DNA of 16,853 nt, from positions 1 to 16,853 of the forward strand of contig CAYYYG010000028.1 of assembly GCA_964476135.1 (NCBI GenBank). Direction: 5' to 3'. This stretch comes from CAYYYG01 sp964476135. Its GTDB lineage: Bacteria > Patescibacteriota > Microgenomatia > UBA1406 > GWC2-37-13. The notes under the pieces are model-generated. The model was not told where the DNA came from and did not search any database. It worked only from the letters and a program-made list of their open reading frames with translations. Shown in pieces: positions 1 to 6,983 of this stretch (position 1 is the first letter of the stretch; each line of letters begins with the position of its first letter). A program made the position numbers and the translations under genes.

Positions 1-168
1 GGAGGAGGTGAAGGCTCGCTCCGGGCATGGCGGTTCTTTTATGGATTTGCTCAGACTACATCCGCATCATCTCTTTCGAGAAGTTTAGAACATCTGGGCA
101 AAGAGCCAATCAGGATTACTCCCGAGAACCTTTATAGGTACAGGCCTTTTGTCGGCCCGGCAACTTGA
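1..168 (+). CDS. Partial hypothetical protein, C-terminal 55 residues
   Basis: The first plus-strand frame is open from the window edge for 55 codons and stops at TGA 166-168, so it may be the tail of a gene that begins outside the window. The reading starts GGGEGSLRAW and ends with the residues RPFVGPAT. It has a mixed composition with no membrane segment, and I recognise no family. Its stop is 30 bases before the end of the convergent minus-strand gene at 199. The alternative is a chance open frame in non-coding DNA; no start, ribosome site or conserved motif is visible to decide this. Confidence 0.3.
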   Translation, partial: GGGEGSLRAWRFFYGFAQTTSASSLSRSLEHLGKEPIRITPENLYRYRPFVGPAT

Positions 169-198
169 AAGCATAGCCTTCAAATTGTTCGTTTGAGC

Positions 199-417
199 TT
201 ACCTTCTCGACGATTCTTCTATCGCTTGTACGATATCCGGATCGTTAAGAAGGATGTCGAGTTGCGCCTCAAGATCGATGCCAAGCATCGCGCTCAATTC
301 GGCAACCAACATCTCATAAGCCTCAGAGTTACGCTTCACTTTGTCAAGCTCGGTAATGGAATAATTCTTCATTCCATACGTTGCCCGCAAAGCTTCGAGT
401 TTCTCTTCAAACGACAT
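199..417 (-). CDS. Small hypothetical protein (72 residues), acidic and helical
   Basis: This is a 72-residue soluble protein beginning MSFEEKLEALRATYG. It is rich in Glu, Leu and Ala and is predicted by eye to be nearly all helical, with no signal peptide, membrane segment or cysteine. The frame extends ten codons further upstream to 447, but I chose the ATG at 417. An excellent Shine-Dalgarno sequence, AAGGAGGTGAGG (432-421), lies just before it, whereas the upstream ATG has none. A minus-strand extended -10 (TGG then TATAAT, 475-467) would start transcription near 460, giving a short leader. It is divergent from the large secreted-protein gene. I do not recognise a family; size and isolation would suit a small regulator or antitoxin, but no DNA-binding motif is evident. 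Confidence 0.6.
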   Translation of the reverse strand: MSFEEKLEALRATYGMKNYSITELDKVKRNSEAYEMLVAELSAMLGIDLEAQLDILLNDPDIVQAIEESSRR

Positions 418-466
418 TGCCCTCACCTCCTTATCTTGGATTCCCAAGCCAAAACTTGGGTATGGT

Positions 467-475
467 ATTATACCA
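467..475 (-). promoter_or_regulatory. Extended -10 promoter for the 72-residue gene
   Basis: On the minus strand TATAAT (472-467) is preceded directly by TGG, forming an extended -10 element (TGn-TATAAT). No good -35 lies at 16-18 bases, which extended -10 promoters tolerate. The predicted start is near 460, about 40 bases before the start codon at 417. The box is embedded in a 13-base palindrome (463-475, TGGTAT-T-ATACCA), which could act as an operator. Confidence 0.45.
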
Positions 476-497
476 AACTACTATAGGTATATATTCA

Positions 498-526
498 TTG
501 CAAAATAACGGTACTATACGTATAAT
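498..526 (+). promoter_or_regulatory. Sigma-70-type promoter for the secreted protein
   Basis: TTGCAA (498-503) is followed after exactly 17 bases by a perfect TATAAT (521-526). Transcription would begin near 533, giving a leader of about 230 bases before the start codon at 766. It lies about 25 bases from the divergent minus-strand -10 box, so both promoters share one short control region. Confidence 0.5.
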
Positions 527-537
527 ATATGTATAGT
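513..537. repeat. Inverted repeat over the -10 box, operator-like
   Basis: ACTATAC (513-519) and GTATAGT (531-537) form a perfect 7-base inverted repeat with an 11-base spacer that encloses the plus-strand TATAAT (521-526). A dimeric regulator bound here would block the promoter. Related palindromes lie close by: 463-475 over the opposing -10 box, and 435-448 (CTTGG-ATTC-CCAAG). No regulator gene is identifiable, so the operator role is inference. Confidence 0.35.
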
Positions 538-765
538 TCTACATGCTGGCCTGGCCGCTTAATAACTATTAATCGTGGCCATGGCTGGCAGTGGAGCTTG
601 TACATTAACAAATAGATTCGTGACAGGAGATAATCACTTAAAATCGTAAACGCTCCCCTGAGAGCAAGCTTAAAGCAAATCCGCGTAATGCGGAATCAGG
701 GAGAGGATCGGTACGGACAACCGTATCAGGCAAACAACTCAATCCGCGAAAATTTTGGAGAAGAT
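538..765 (+). other. Long untranslated leader with potential RNA structure
   Basis: With the small gene's upstream side, the stretch 418-765 carries no recognisable gene. The part after the predicted start site can fold. TGGCC 552-556 pairs with GGCCA 577-581 around TTAATA/TATTAA. CTCCC(C)TGA 653-661 pairs with TCAGGGAG 696-703 with one bulged C. Inside that, TCCGC 680-684 pairs with GCGGA 690-694. TACGG 712-716 pairs with CCGTA 721-725. AATCCGCG occurs again at 741-748, so GCGGA 690-694 could pair with either copy. It matches no riboswitch class I know. Confidence 0.3.
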
Positions 766-3462
766 ATGAACTCGCGAACTTTAGTCATTGCCTTGATCAT
801 CAGCCTGCTGCTTGGAGCTTTACCGCCCCAGGAAGCAGCGCGTGCGCAGGATGCGCCACCGCAAACCGAAACATACATGGAAGTATCACAACTACCGGAA
901 AACGTCCAGGCCGCTGAAGCCCAGGTTCCGACTGAAATTTATGTCGAACCAACTAGCGTGCGTATCATTGAGGGAACTAACGAGATCTGCAAGACATGGG
1001 ATCTCGATAACCACCTCAACGTTCCAGCCCTATGGGATGAATACCAGTGGGCAGGCGCTCACACCGGCGGGGTCGCCTACCGCGACAACGCCGGCGACGG
1101 AGCGGAACTCACCTTTATTTTCCGTCTCCAAGAAGATCAGTCGCCCCCAACCCGGGCATCAGTCAATTACTGGCGTTATGAATCCACAACCGTTGCAGGA
1201 GGCGCTTTAGTTATCGAACTTTTGATCGCCGGTCAACCGTCGGGCTGGGGTTATTTCAACCCCTCCGGCTCGATTGGCACCACGATCAATCTCATCAACG
1301 GTAGCGTCGTTGCAGACCGGCTTTCGTTTGACGGCATAAAAGTGTACGCCCGGCCGGAACCTAATCATTTGGCAATCGTCGGATGGGATGCACTACATAT
1401 CGAAAAGTGTTACCAGGGAGTAACACCGACAGCAACAGCAATCCCACCGACACCGACGGAAACGGCTACCAATACCCCGTTACCGACTGCGACCAATACG
1501 CCTCTGCCTCCCCCAACCGCAACCGCTTTGCCAACAGCAACCGACACCCCAATCCCGCTGCCAACGGCGACCAATACGGCGCTGCCGACCGCGACAAGCA
1601 CCCCGCTTTCGCTGCCGTCGCCGACACCGACCGGTGTCATTGTAACGCCAATCATCCCGACGCCAACAGCAACGGCGATTACGGTTACGCTGCCGATAAC
1701 GACTTCGCAAGTAGGCGTTATCACAACCACTGTGGCCGGCTGTAATAGGTTGTACTTACCATTAATCAGAATGTACAGACGTTTCGGCACCGAAGTCGAA
1801 GCCGCCTCAACTGCGGTAACGACAACGGTTCAGGCTTCTCAATGCCTGGCAGTGCCCCTGGCTGTCGCCTCGGTCTGCCCAGGCGGCTGGACGATGGACT
1901 GGGCGGTTTATATTGACGGCCGGCCGGAGTTCGAATACGGCCGCCGGATGACCTGTAAAAACAATCCTGAAATTCAGAACGGCCCGGTGCTTGTGACCAT
2001 CATGGAGCAAGCCTCAATGAAGGTCGACCCGAAACATGCGATCATCGCCATACTTGCCGGTCTGATCCCCTACACCGTAAACGCGGTGTGGTCGTCATAC
2101 GATACGGGCAATGCAATCGGCCCCAACCAGTTCGTTATCATGAACCCTGTTCTTGTTGACGAATGGTTTTCAGGCCAACTGGCTCAAGGCCCGACTGGCC
2201 TGTATTACGGACGTACGTTGCGGGTAGACCAATACCCGGCTGGGCACGTAAAATACTTTACTCTGCCGGCATTCTGGCCTACAACTATTCGGATTGTCAA
2301 AGCTGAGACAGCCAAGATTACTGCAGATGTCACCAATCTTGCCCTGGTGCAGCATAAAATGGACAAGCAAGTTTATAGCTTCTTGATCCAAACCACGACT
2401 GCGACCGACGGCGAATTGGTGACCGAAGCGAGCGGATCAGCCGCTCAAATCGTCAACCGTGTCTGGCGCGAAGCGATTCGTGCCAACAATGCGAAAATCC
2501 TTGCTGCGCCGGAAAAATTCTTTTCTCTGTACAAGAGCTGGACTGCCGGAAGTGTAGATAACGGCGTGGACGTGGAGTTGTACTTGGCCGCGCCGAGCAA
2601 TCTCTCGAGTTACGTCGTAATTCCTGCTAGTTACGCGGTAGTCGCCGGCGACCTTACCCTTGATCAAAGCCTCAAACTCTGGGGCGCGATCAAAATCGGC
2701 GGTTCCGGACGGCAAAAAGTTACAGCCTACAGCATCTTCCTAACCAGCGAATGGTATGACAAAGAGGATACCTACAAAGTACCTACTTTTTCATACCGGC
2801 CGATCTTTCTTGCAGAAGCCCACACGGGTCTGCAGGAGCTGACCGACATGCTCGGCGTTTTTGCTGCGACCGTGCTTGACCGCGTCGAGGCGGCGCGTAC
2901 GGAAACCTTGGCCCGCATCAAGACAAAGCGGGACAAATGCTGGGAACGTGGACGTTACTGGGATGAGGCGGCAGAAGTTTGCCGCAAGTCCCGACCTCTC
3001 CCAGGTGACAAAACCGACCGCGCCCCGAATGAAGATAAGGAGCCTGATATGCCCGATCGTGACAAAGACCGATACTACCCCATCGTGCCAGAACCTGCAA
3101 AAGACCCCAACAGCTGGGGACATTGCCGCAAAACGCGCGGCTGGGTTTGGTGCGACGATACCTCCGATGCTATTAACGCCGGAGAAACATGGTGGCGATT
3201 TATCGGATATACACGGCAAAGCGGCGACGCTGCCGACCCGGGCGCACATGCCGCCTTTGTCCTTCATTTCGATCAGCCCCATGAGATCGATCGGGAAATG
3301 ATCGACAAAATCTGCGTAGTCTATAAATTTGCGGAGGAACCGGGAGGCGGCGGCTACTGGTACATTGCCACCGCAATCCCGTACAAGTCAGATAATGGAT
3401 GTTTGAAACCATTGAACAACATTATCGACTCAACGGATCGCTTTAGCCCTCCGAAGCGATAG
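766..3462 (+). CDS. Large secreted protein with beta-sandwich-like domain and Thr/Pro linker
   Basis: This 898-residue protein is probably exported. Residues 1-26 form a signal peptide (MNSRTLVIALIISLLLGALP, then an ARA cleavage site). I start at ATG 766 because GGAG (757-760) precedes it and the signal peptide begins there; the frame continues up to an ATG at 688 without a ribosome site. Residues about 71-215 look like a beta-rich binding domain bounded by Cys75 and Cys215. Residues 220-310 are a Thr/Pro/Ala linker of NTPLPTAT-type repeats. It is followed by CNRLYLPLI, resembling the 'YLPL' motif often seen after such linkers in Chloroflexota exported proteins. The remaining 560 residues include a charged, proline-rich segment near 770-800 and a Cys- and Trp-rich end. 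There is no C-terminal membrane anchor or sorting signal, and no catalytic motif is recognised. A surface or adhesion role is inference. A hairpin terminator follows. Confidence 0.8.
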   Translation: MNSRTLVIALIISLLLGALPPQEAARAQDAPPQTETYMEVSQLPENVQAAEAQVPTEIYVEPTSVRIIEGTNEICKTWDLDNHLNVPALWDEYQWAGAHTGGVAYRDNAGDGAELTFIFRLQEDQSPPTRASVNYWRYESTTVAGGALVIELLIAGQPSGWGYFNPSGSIGTTINLINGSVVADRLSFDGIKVYARPEPNHLAIVGWDALHIEKCYQGVTPTATAIPPTPTETATNTPLPTATNTPLPPPTATALPTATDTPIPLPTATNTALPTATSTPLSLPSPTPTGVIVTPIIPTPTATAITVTLPITTSQVGVITTTVAGCNRLYLPLIRMYRRFGTEVEAASTAVTTTVQASQCLAVPLAVASVCPGGWTMDWAVYIDGRPEFEYGRRMTCKNNPEIQNGPVLVTIMEQASMKVDPKHAIIAILAGLIPYTVNAVWSSYDTGNAIGPNQFVIMNPVLVDEWFSGQLAQGPTGLYYGRTLRVDQYPAGHVKYFTLPAFWPTTIRIVKAETAKITADVTNLALVQHKMDKQVYSFLIQTTTATDGELVTEASGSAAQIVNRVWREAIRANNAKILAAPEKFFSLYKSWTAGSVDNGVDVELYLAAPSNLSSYVVIPASYAVVAGDLTLDQSLKLWGAIKIGGSGRQKVTAYSIFLTSEWYDKEDTYKVPTFSYRPIFLAEAHTGLQELTDMLGVFAATVLDRVEAARTETLARIKTKRDKCWERGRYWDEAAEVCRKSRPLPGDKTDRAPNEDKEPDMPDRDKDRYYPIVPEPAKDPNSWGHCRKTRGWVWCDDTSDAINAGETWWRFIGYTRQSGDAADPGAHAAFVLHFDQPHEIDREMIDKICVVYKFAEEPGGGGYWYIATAIPYKSDNGCLKPLNNIIDSTDRFSPPKR

Positions 3463-3483
3463 TATTCACGAATCTATGAGTTC

Positions 3484-3520
3484 ATCGCCCCGGCCTTTAA
3501 TAAGCCGGGGCGATATTATT
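3484..3520 (+). terminator. Hairpin terminator after the secreted protein
   Basis: ATCGCCCCGGC (3484-3494) pairs perfectly over 11 bases with its complement at 3504-3514 around a 9-base loop. It is followed by ATTATTATTATT, a broken rather than pure T tract. It lies 21 bases after the stop at 3462 and just before the convergent gene ending at 3522, so it separates the two transcripts. Confidence 0.75.
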
Positions 3521-3521
3521 A

Positions 3522-3781
3522 TTACCTTAGTAATAATCCAAATTCTTCATTAAAAGCACGCACCGTCCCCGAAAGGTCTAGCGACCACTGATTATTTTTT
3601 TGTTTAGTTCTGTCTTTCCAATGTAATACATGACCCGGCAATTCAAACTGCTGTATGCCGCTTAAACTGTCGGAATTATTTGCGTACCCTCCGCGAAGCA
3701 CATAACCTTCAGCCGCCGCAACAAGTCCGCCCGGCAGGCTACCTCCCCCGGATAATGCCGCCCTCACACAATAACCTGGTA
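3522..3781 (-). CDS. C-terminal fragment of a hypothetical protein cut by an assembly gap
   Basis: From the gap edge a minus-strand frame is open for 86 codons to TAA 3522-3524, starting PGYCVRAALSGGG and ending EEFGLLLR. A GTG at 3767 lies inside it, but the frame stays open upstream into the gap, so I read it as the C-terminal part of the gene that starts at 4287 rather than a separate gene. Direct translation through the 100 Ns puts the two halves in different frames, as expected when the gap length is arbitrary. The fragment is Gly/Ser-rich, then mixed polar; no domain is recognised. Confidence 0.5.
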
Positions 3782-3881
3782 NNNNNNNNNNNNNNNNNNN
3801 NNNNNNNNNNNNNNNNNNNNNNNNNNNNNNNNNNNNNNNNNNNNNNNNNNNNNNNNNNNNNNNNNNNNNNNNNNNNNNNNN
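3782..3881. other. Assembly gap (100 N)
   Basis: There are exactly 100 Ns, so this is probably a scaffolding placeholder of unknown true length. It interrupts the minus-strand gene whose start is at 4287. Confidence 0.95.
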
Positions 3882-4287
3882 GCCTCAACATTTCGCTTCC
3901 TATATCAACCGCGCCTGTGTTTGAGTCGGCAACATGCAAAACATCGGCACGTTCTGCCATAAGCTCTGCCTGTACCATGTTCGCAAACGGTTGGCCGATA
4001 ATTTTACCCTTTCCGCCAAGCGGCAGATAAAGAATGGCCGAATGTTCAAGTTCCGCTCCGGCTCCCTGCACAAACCCGCTGGCCTTTTCTGAGAGTACCG
4101 AATGGAGCCGATTGGGAGTCACTACCCACCGCTCCATCGTGTCCGCATGCTGCCAGCCGGACACCGCACGAAGATGGTTTATATACCGCTCTTCCGAAAA
4201 AAATCTCGCGCCATAATAGTCCGGAGTTGGAAGTTCGGGAGTCAATGGAAGACTGCCGTAATTAAACCCGAATTCAAATTTTGCCAT
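3882..4287 (-). CDS. N-terminal fragment of a hypothetical protein cut by an assembly gap
   Basis: The frame starts at ATG 4287 (MAKFEFGFNYGSLPLTPEL) and runs 135 codons into the N gap. It has no signal peptide or membrane segment. The readable part is a soluble mixed alpha/beta sequence with a hydrophobic stretch around ELEHSAILYLPLGGKGKI. The continuation beyond the gap is most likely the frame ending at 3522. No family is recognised. There is no Shine-Dalgarno sequence; instead a perfect TATAAT ends five bases before the ATG, suggesting a leaderless message. It lies 56 bases downstream of the glycosyltransferase gene on the same strand but appears to have its own promoter. Confidence 0.6.
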
Positions 4288-4292
4288 CTTAT

Positions 4293-4322
4293 ATTATACC
4301 CTAAAATCTGCAGCAATGTATA
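4293..4322 (-). promoter_or_regulatory. Promoter implying a leaderless mRNA
   Basis: A perfect TATAAT lies at 4298-4293 on the minus strand, with TATACA (4322-4317) 18 bases upstream as a plausible -35. Only five bases separate the -10 box from the start codon at 4287, so the normal start point would be at or next to the A of the ATG. No ribosome-binding sequence fits between them. Confidence 0.5.
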
Positions 4323-4343
4323 GGTTTTTAGCATCATGGCAAT

Positions 4344-5564
4344 CTAAATACCATAAATCGGCTTCAGTCTGTCGATGATATTGCCCCAGTGGAATTCTTT
4401 TGCCGCCTCGATACATCCCAGGTGCCACTTGGAGCCATTCCGCATCGCCTCGAGAATCGCCTCCCGCAGGCTGTCGGCGTTTGATTCACATAGAATACCG
4501 TTTTTTCCGTTTTTTATATATTTGCGCAGCGCATTACCTTTCTCGTTCGTAGTCACCACCGGAATACCACAAGCATTTGCCTCGATTGCCGTTAACCCGA
4601 AACCCTCGCGATTTGAAGGGGTCACAAACACCCTAGCCGACTTGAAGCATGCATAAAGCTCCATATCATCCTCAAAAAAATCTTTGAAAAAAATATTGTC
4701 GCTATTTTTACCCTCGTAATAGTCGATATTTTTTATAAACGACCTATTTGCTAGATTAACAAGGTTCTCCTTCTCCGGGCCTTCGCCGACTATCAGACAT
4801 CGTACAGACTGGTCGGTGCGCGCTATTTCGGCAACCGCACGAATCAGCATGTCCACATTCTTATGAGAGAGCAGGCGCCCGGCAAACACTATATCATATC
4901 TTTCTTTTGATAGTCTCGCCATAGCTATCTTCTCCATGTCAACGCCCGGCGTGACGACAACAACGTTGTTGCGCCGTCCCAGCACTTCCCCGATTCTTTT
5001 TTTTGTATGTTCCGAAGTAGCGATAATCATATCAGGAAATCCGCTGCTGAATTTCTCAAGTAGATATCCGAAGTATCCCTTCCACCCCAAATACTCCTGC
5101 CAGTAATCTCTCCCCCAAACCTCATGCCAGGTTGCATACATTCTTTTCCCGCGGATAGCGCAGACTATTTTCATAAAAAAAAGGGGATAGAATGGGATCT
5201 CATCTACATCAACGACATCAAAATCTTCTATAAACATCTTCAGGCAAGAGACTCCAAATAACTTCGCCTGCCTAAGCGAACGCCTTTTCCCCGAGTAAAG
5301 TTTGTAATATGGGCAGATCGCACGCATCTTCACCCCCTCATGCACCACTTCGTCATACCCCTGCCACCATTTCATCGTATATATCGTCACCTCATAACCC
5401 GCCTGAGCCAGACGGGTCGTTATGTCATAAAGCCTTTTTTCCTTTCCACCCTTATTGTAAGGGTATACCGCATCGGAGATAAATGCGATCTTGGCGCCGC
5501 GTCCAAGTTTCAAGTTATGCTTTCTGGAAAAAAGCGTTTTTCGCAGTCTTATATGGGCTTCCAT
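4344..5564 (-). CDS. GT-B fold glycosyltransferase, family 4 type
   Basis: This 406-residue retaining glycosyltransferase probably transfers a sugar from a nucleotide-sugar donor during surface polysaccharide or glycolipid synthesis at the cytoplasmic face of the membrane. The N-terminal acceptor domain (about 24-210) starts with AKIAFISDAVYPYNKGGKEK, the usual glycine-rich entry. The donor domain (about 220-400) has GRLLSHKNVD (229-238). It also has the EX7E motif EGFGLTAIE (Glu320 and Glu328), which binds the donor. The length is normal for the family. The start overlaps the end of the upstream GT2 gene by 16 bases in another frame, so the two are co-transcribed and probably translationally coupled. 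The first 23 residues are basic and precede the fold. Donor and acceptor cannot be told from sequence. Confidence 0.88.
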   Translation of the reverse strand: MEAHIRLRKTLFSRKHNLKLGRGAKIAFISDAVYPYNKGGKEKRLYDITTRLAQAGYEVTIYTMKWWQGYDEVVHEGVKMRAICPYYKLYSGKRRSLRQAKLFGVSCLKMFIEDFDVVDVDEIPFYPLFFMKIVCAIRGKRMYATWHEVWGRDYWQEYLGWKGYFGYLLEKFSSGFPDMIIATSEHTKKRIGEVLGRRNNVVVVTPGVDMEKIAMARLSKERYDIVFAGRLLSHKNVDMLIRAVAEIARTDQSVRCLIVGEGPEKENLVNLANRSFIKNIDYYEGKNSDNIFFKDFFEDDMELYACFKSARVFVTPSNREGFGLTAIEANACGIPVVTTNEKGNALRKYIKNGKNGILCESNADSLREAILEAMRNGSKWHLGCIEAAKEFHWGNIIDRLKPIYGI

Positions 5565-6253
5565 AGTAAATTTTTAATAAACATATGCAAGATTCGCAAC
5601 GCATCCGTGTAAGAATGAAGTTTGGACACCCCAAGCCGTCTGTCATAGGTTATCGGCACCGAATATATTTCGTAGCCCATCCGTTTAAGTTTAGTAATCA
5701 TCTCCATCTCGATCGCAAAATCCCGGGCGTGCAGGTGAGGAATAATTTTCGGCAGCAGCGGACGCTTGATGGCGATATATCCGGTTAACGTGTCAGTCAC
5801 ATTTGCCTGATAAAACTGTCGTACCAGAAAGGAAAAAAACCAGTTGGCCACGCGGTGGGAAAAAGAAAGCGAGCCGTCGGTGGTCTTTCCGCCCAATCGC
5901 GAGCCGACGATCACGTCGCAGAATCCACTCTCCAAAGGCTCAACAAGGCGCAAAATTTCCTGCGGTTTATATGTATTATCACCATCCAAAAAAACTACAT
6001 ATTCGACATCTGCCGACACAGCATGCATGCCCGCCCTCATCGCATACCCTTTGCCCAGGCGTCGTTCATGAATTATCCGCACCGGGTACTTAGCGGCCGA
6101 TTCTATCGTCAAATCGGTTGAGGCATTATCGACAACAATTACCTCGGTCAGAAATCCGTGATTTCTCAGATGATCATACGGTATCGCAGCAAGCACCTTA
6201 CCGATCCCATTTTCTTCGTTGTGACAAGGAATGACAATGCTTATTTTTTTCAT
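5549..6253 (-). CDS. GT-A fold glycosyltransferase, family 2 (polyprenyl-phosphate sugar transferase-like)
   Basis: This 234-residue protein resembles the dolichyl/undecaprenyl-phosphate mannosyl- or glucosyltransferase branch of GT2. It would load a sugar from a nucleotide donor onto a polyprenyl-phosphate lipid or a related acceptor. MKKISIVIPCHNEENGI opens the fold. VDNASTD (41-47) and the metal-binding DGD (90-92, in FLDGDNTYKP) are present, as is GSR near 130. Unlike longer relatives it has no C-terminal membrane helices; an amphipathic end (MFIKNLLWKPI) may touch the membrane. It is first in a two-gene unit with the GT4 gene. The region before its start is short and runs into the second assembly gap, so its promoter cannot be placed. 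Confidence 0.87.
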   Translation of the reverse strand: MKKISIVIPCHNEENGIGKVLAAIPYDHLRNHGFLTEVIVVDNASTDLTIESAAKYPVRIIHERRLGKGYAMRAGMHAVSADVEYVVFLDGDNTYKPQEILRLVEPLESGFCDVIVGSRLGGKTTDGSLSFSHRVANWFFSFLVRQFYQANVTDTLTGYIAIKRPLLPKIIPHLHARDFAIEMEMITKLKRMGYEIYSVPITYDRRLGVSKLHSYTDALRILHMFIKNLLWKPI

Positions 6254-6290
6254 ACTATTTTTTTATGTACAATTTTTCCCCGATATGCTG

Positions 6291-6305
6291 TTTTTCCCGA
6301 GCGAA
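6291..6305. repeat. GC-rich interspersed repeat motif, left of gap
   Basis: TTTTTCCCGAGCGAA runs directly into the N gap. A near copy, TTTTTTCCCCGAGCGG, lies at 6491-6506, and a shorter relative, TTTTTCCCCGA, at 6273-6283. The motif matches the start of an interspersed GC-rich palindrome (CCCGAGCGAAGTCGAGGG) that I recall from many uncultured bacterial genomes. Confidence 0.45.
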
Positions 6306-6405
6306 NNNNNNNNNNNNNNNNNNNNNNNNNNNNNNNNNNNNNNNNNNNNNNNNNNNNNNNNNNNNNNNNNNNNNNNNNNNNNNNNNNNNNNNNNNNNNNN
6401 NNNNN
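6306..6405. other. Assembly gap (100 N)
   Basis: There are exactly 100 Ns, again a placeholder length. Repeat motifs lie on both sides, which probably explains why assembly failed here. The 277 bases between genes (6254-6530) hold only this gap and repeats. Confidence 0.95.
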
Positions 6406-6526
6406 CTCGACAAGCTCTGTGTCAAAATACTCTCCAAGTGAAGTCGAGCAATCTCCTCGCAACTTCTTCAAGAAAGGACGTATCATTGACTTTTTTCCCC
6501 GAGCGGTGAGTTTCGGAGTCGAGGGG
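6406..6526. repeat. Interspersed palindromic repeats, right of gap
   Basis: CTCGACAAGCTC starts at the gap edge, and CTCGAC (6406-6411) is inverted as GTCGAG at 6443-6448. Further on, TTTTTTCCCCGAGCGG (6491-6506) and TCGAGGGGG (6519-6527) form the two arms of an imperfect GC-rich hairpin. That hairpin ends four bases before the stop of the minus-strand gene at 6531 and may serve as its terminator: read on the minus strand it ends in a run of A, so it fits a repeat or a plus-strand structure better than a classical minus-strand terminator. Confidence 0.4.
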
Positions 6527-6530
6527 GCAA

Positions 6531-6983
6531 TTATTTCTTATTCAAAATTGTCGCGCTTGCCGCCATGTTCTCGACATTCGTAAAGTATGCGCGTGAATCA
6601 GTGCTAAATACAATTACTTTTCCATTAATAAACTTCAGGCACTCGGTTTTTTCCGATTCGCCCGCCTGCAGCTTGCGGCACCAGGGTTTACCCTCACTAT
6701 TTTTTTTCTTAAAAAATGAGACATCGACATTAGCTAACTTATTTACTAATTTAATACTATCATTGCCGCTGCTGACCGATATGAAAGCCGGTCCACTAAA
6801 CTCAATACCTAATTGGGGAAAAGAATATTGGTTCAATTCGTGAGCAACCTCAACTCGGTTAGGGTGAAAAAATCTCTGGATATAGAACGGTATAATGAAA
6901 CTGTATAACACGACTACGAATATTGTCGTTAGTAGTTTGTTTGCCCGCATTAATACTCTAGCACGCCAAATTAATCTCATCAT
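6531..6983 (-). CDS. Membrane-anchored hypothetical protein (150 residues)
   Basis: There is one membrane segment near residues 17-35 (LLTTIFVVVLYSFIIPFYI), after a short basic cytoplasmic end, so the remaining 115 residues should face outside. The outer part is a small mixed domain with a cysteine pair (the CRK and ECL regions, around 101 and 115) that could form a disulfide. It overlaps the preceding 161-residue gene by ATGA, is third in the M23 peptidase unit and is clearly co-transcribed. No family is recognised. Similar topology to its neighbour suggests both are accessory exported partners of the peptidase, which is inference. Confidence 0.65.
   Translation of the reverse strand: MMRLIWRARVLMRANKLLTTIFVVVLYSFIIPFYIQRFFHPNRVEVAHELNQYSFPQLGIEFSGPAFISVSSGNDSIKLVNKLANVDVSFFKKKNSEGKPWCRKLQAGESEKTECLKFINGKVIVFSTDSRAYFTNVENMAASATILNKK

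Noticed and set aside
688..765. Longer start for the secreted protein at ATG 688
   Set aside because: No ribosome site precedes it, the added 26 residues are polar and would bury the signal peptide, and the ATG lies inside a potential leader hairpin; ATG 766 has GGAG and begins the signal peptide.
1383..1790. Other-frame open readings on both strands over the Thr/Pro linker
   Set aside because: They are repetitive (Asn/Asp/Thr-rich or Val/Gly-rich) products of the biased linker DNA in wrong frames, with no ribosome sites.
2791..3412. Long minus-strand and second plus-strand frames under the end of the secreted protein
   Set aside because: They overlap a clear gene, lack domain content and start signals, and reflect codon bias of the real frame.
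4375..4656. Plus-strand frame under the GT4 gene
   Set aside because: It is antisense to a gene with intact EX7E and fold motifs and has no start signal of its own.
6158..6583. Open frames that pass through the second N gap
   Set aside because: Apparent length comes from Ns translated as X; the flanks are repeat sequence and the antisense of GT2.
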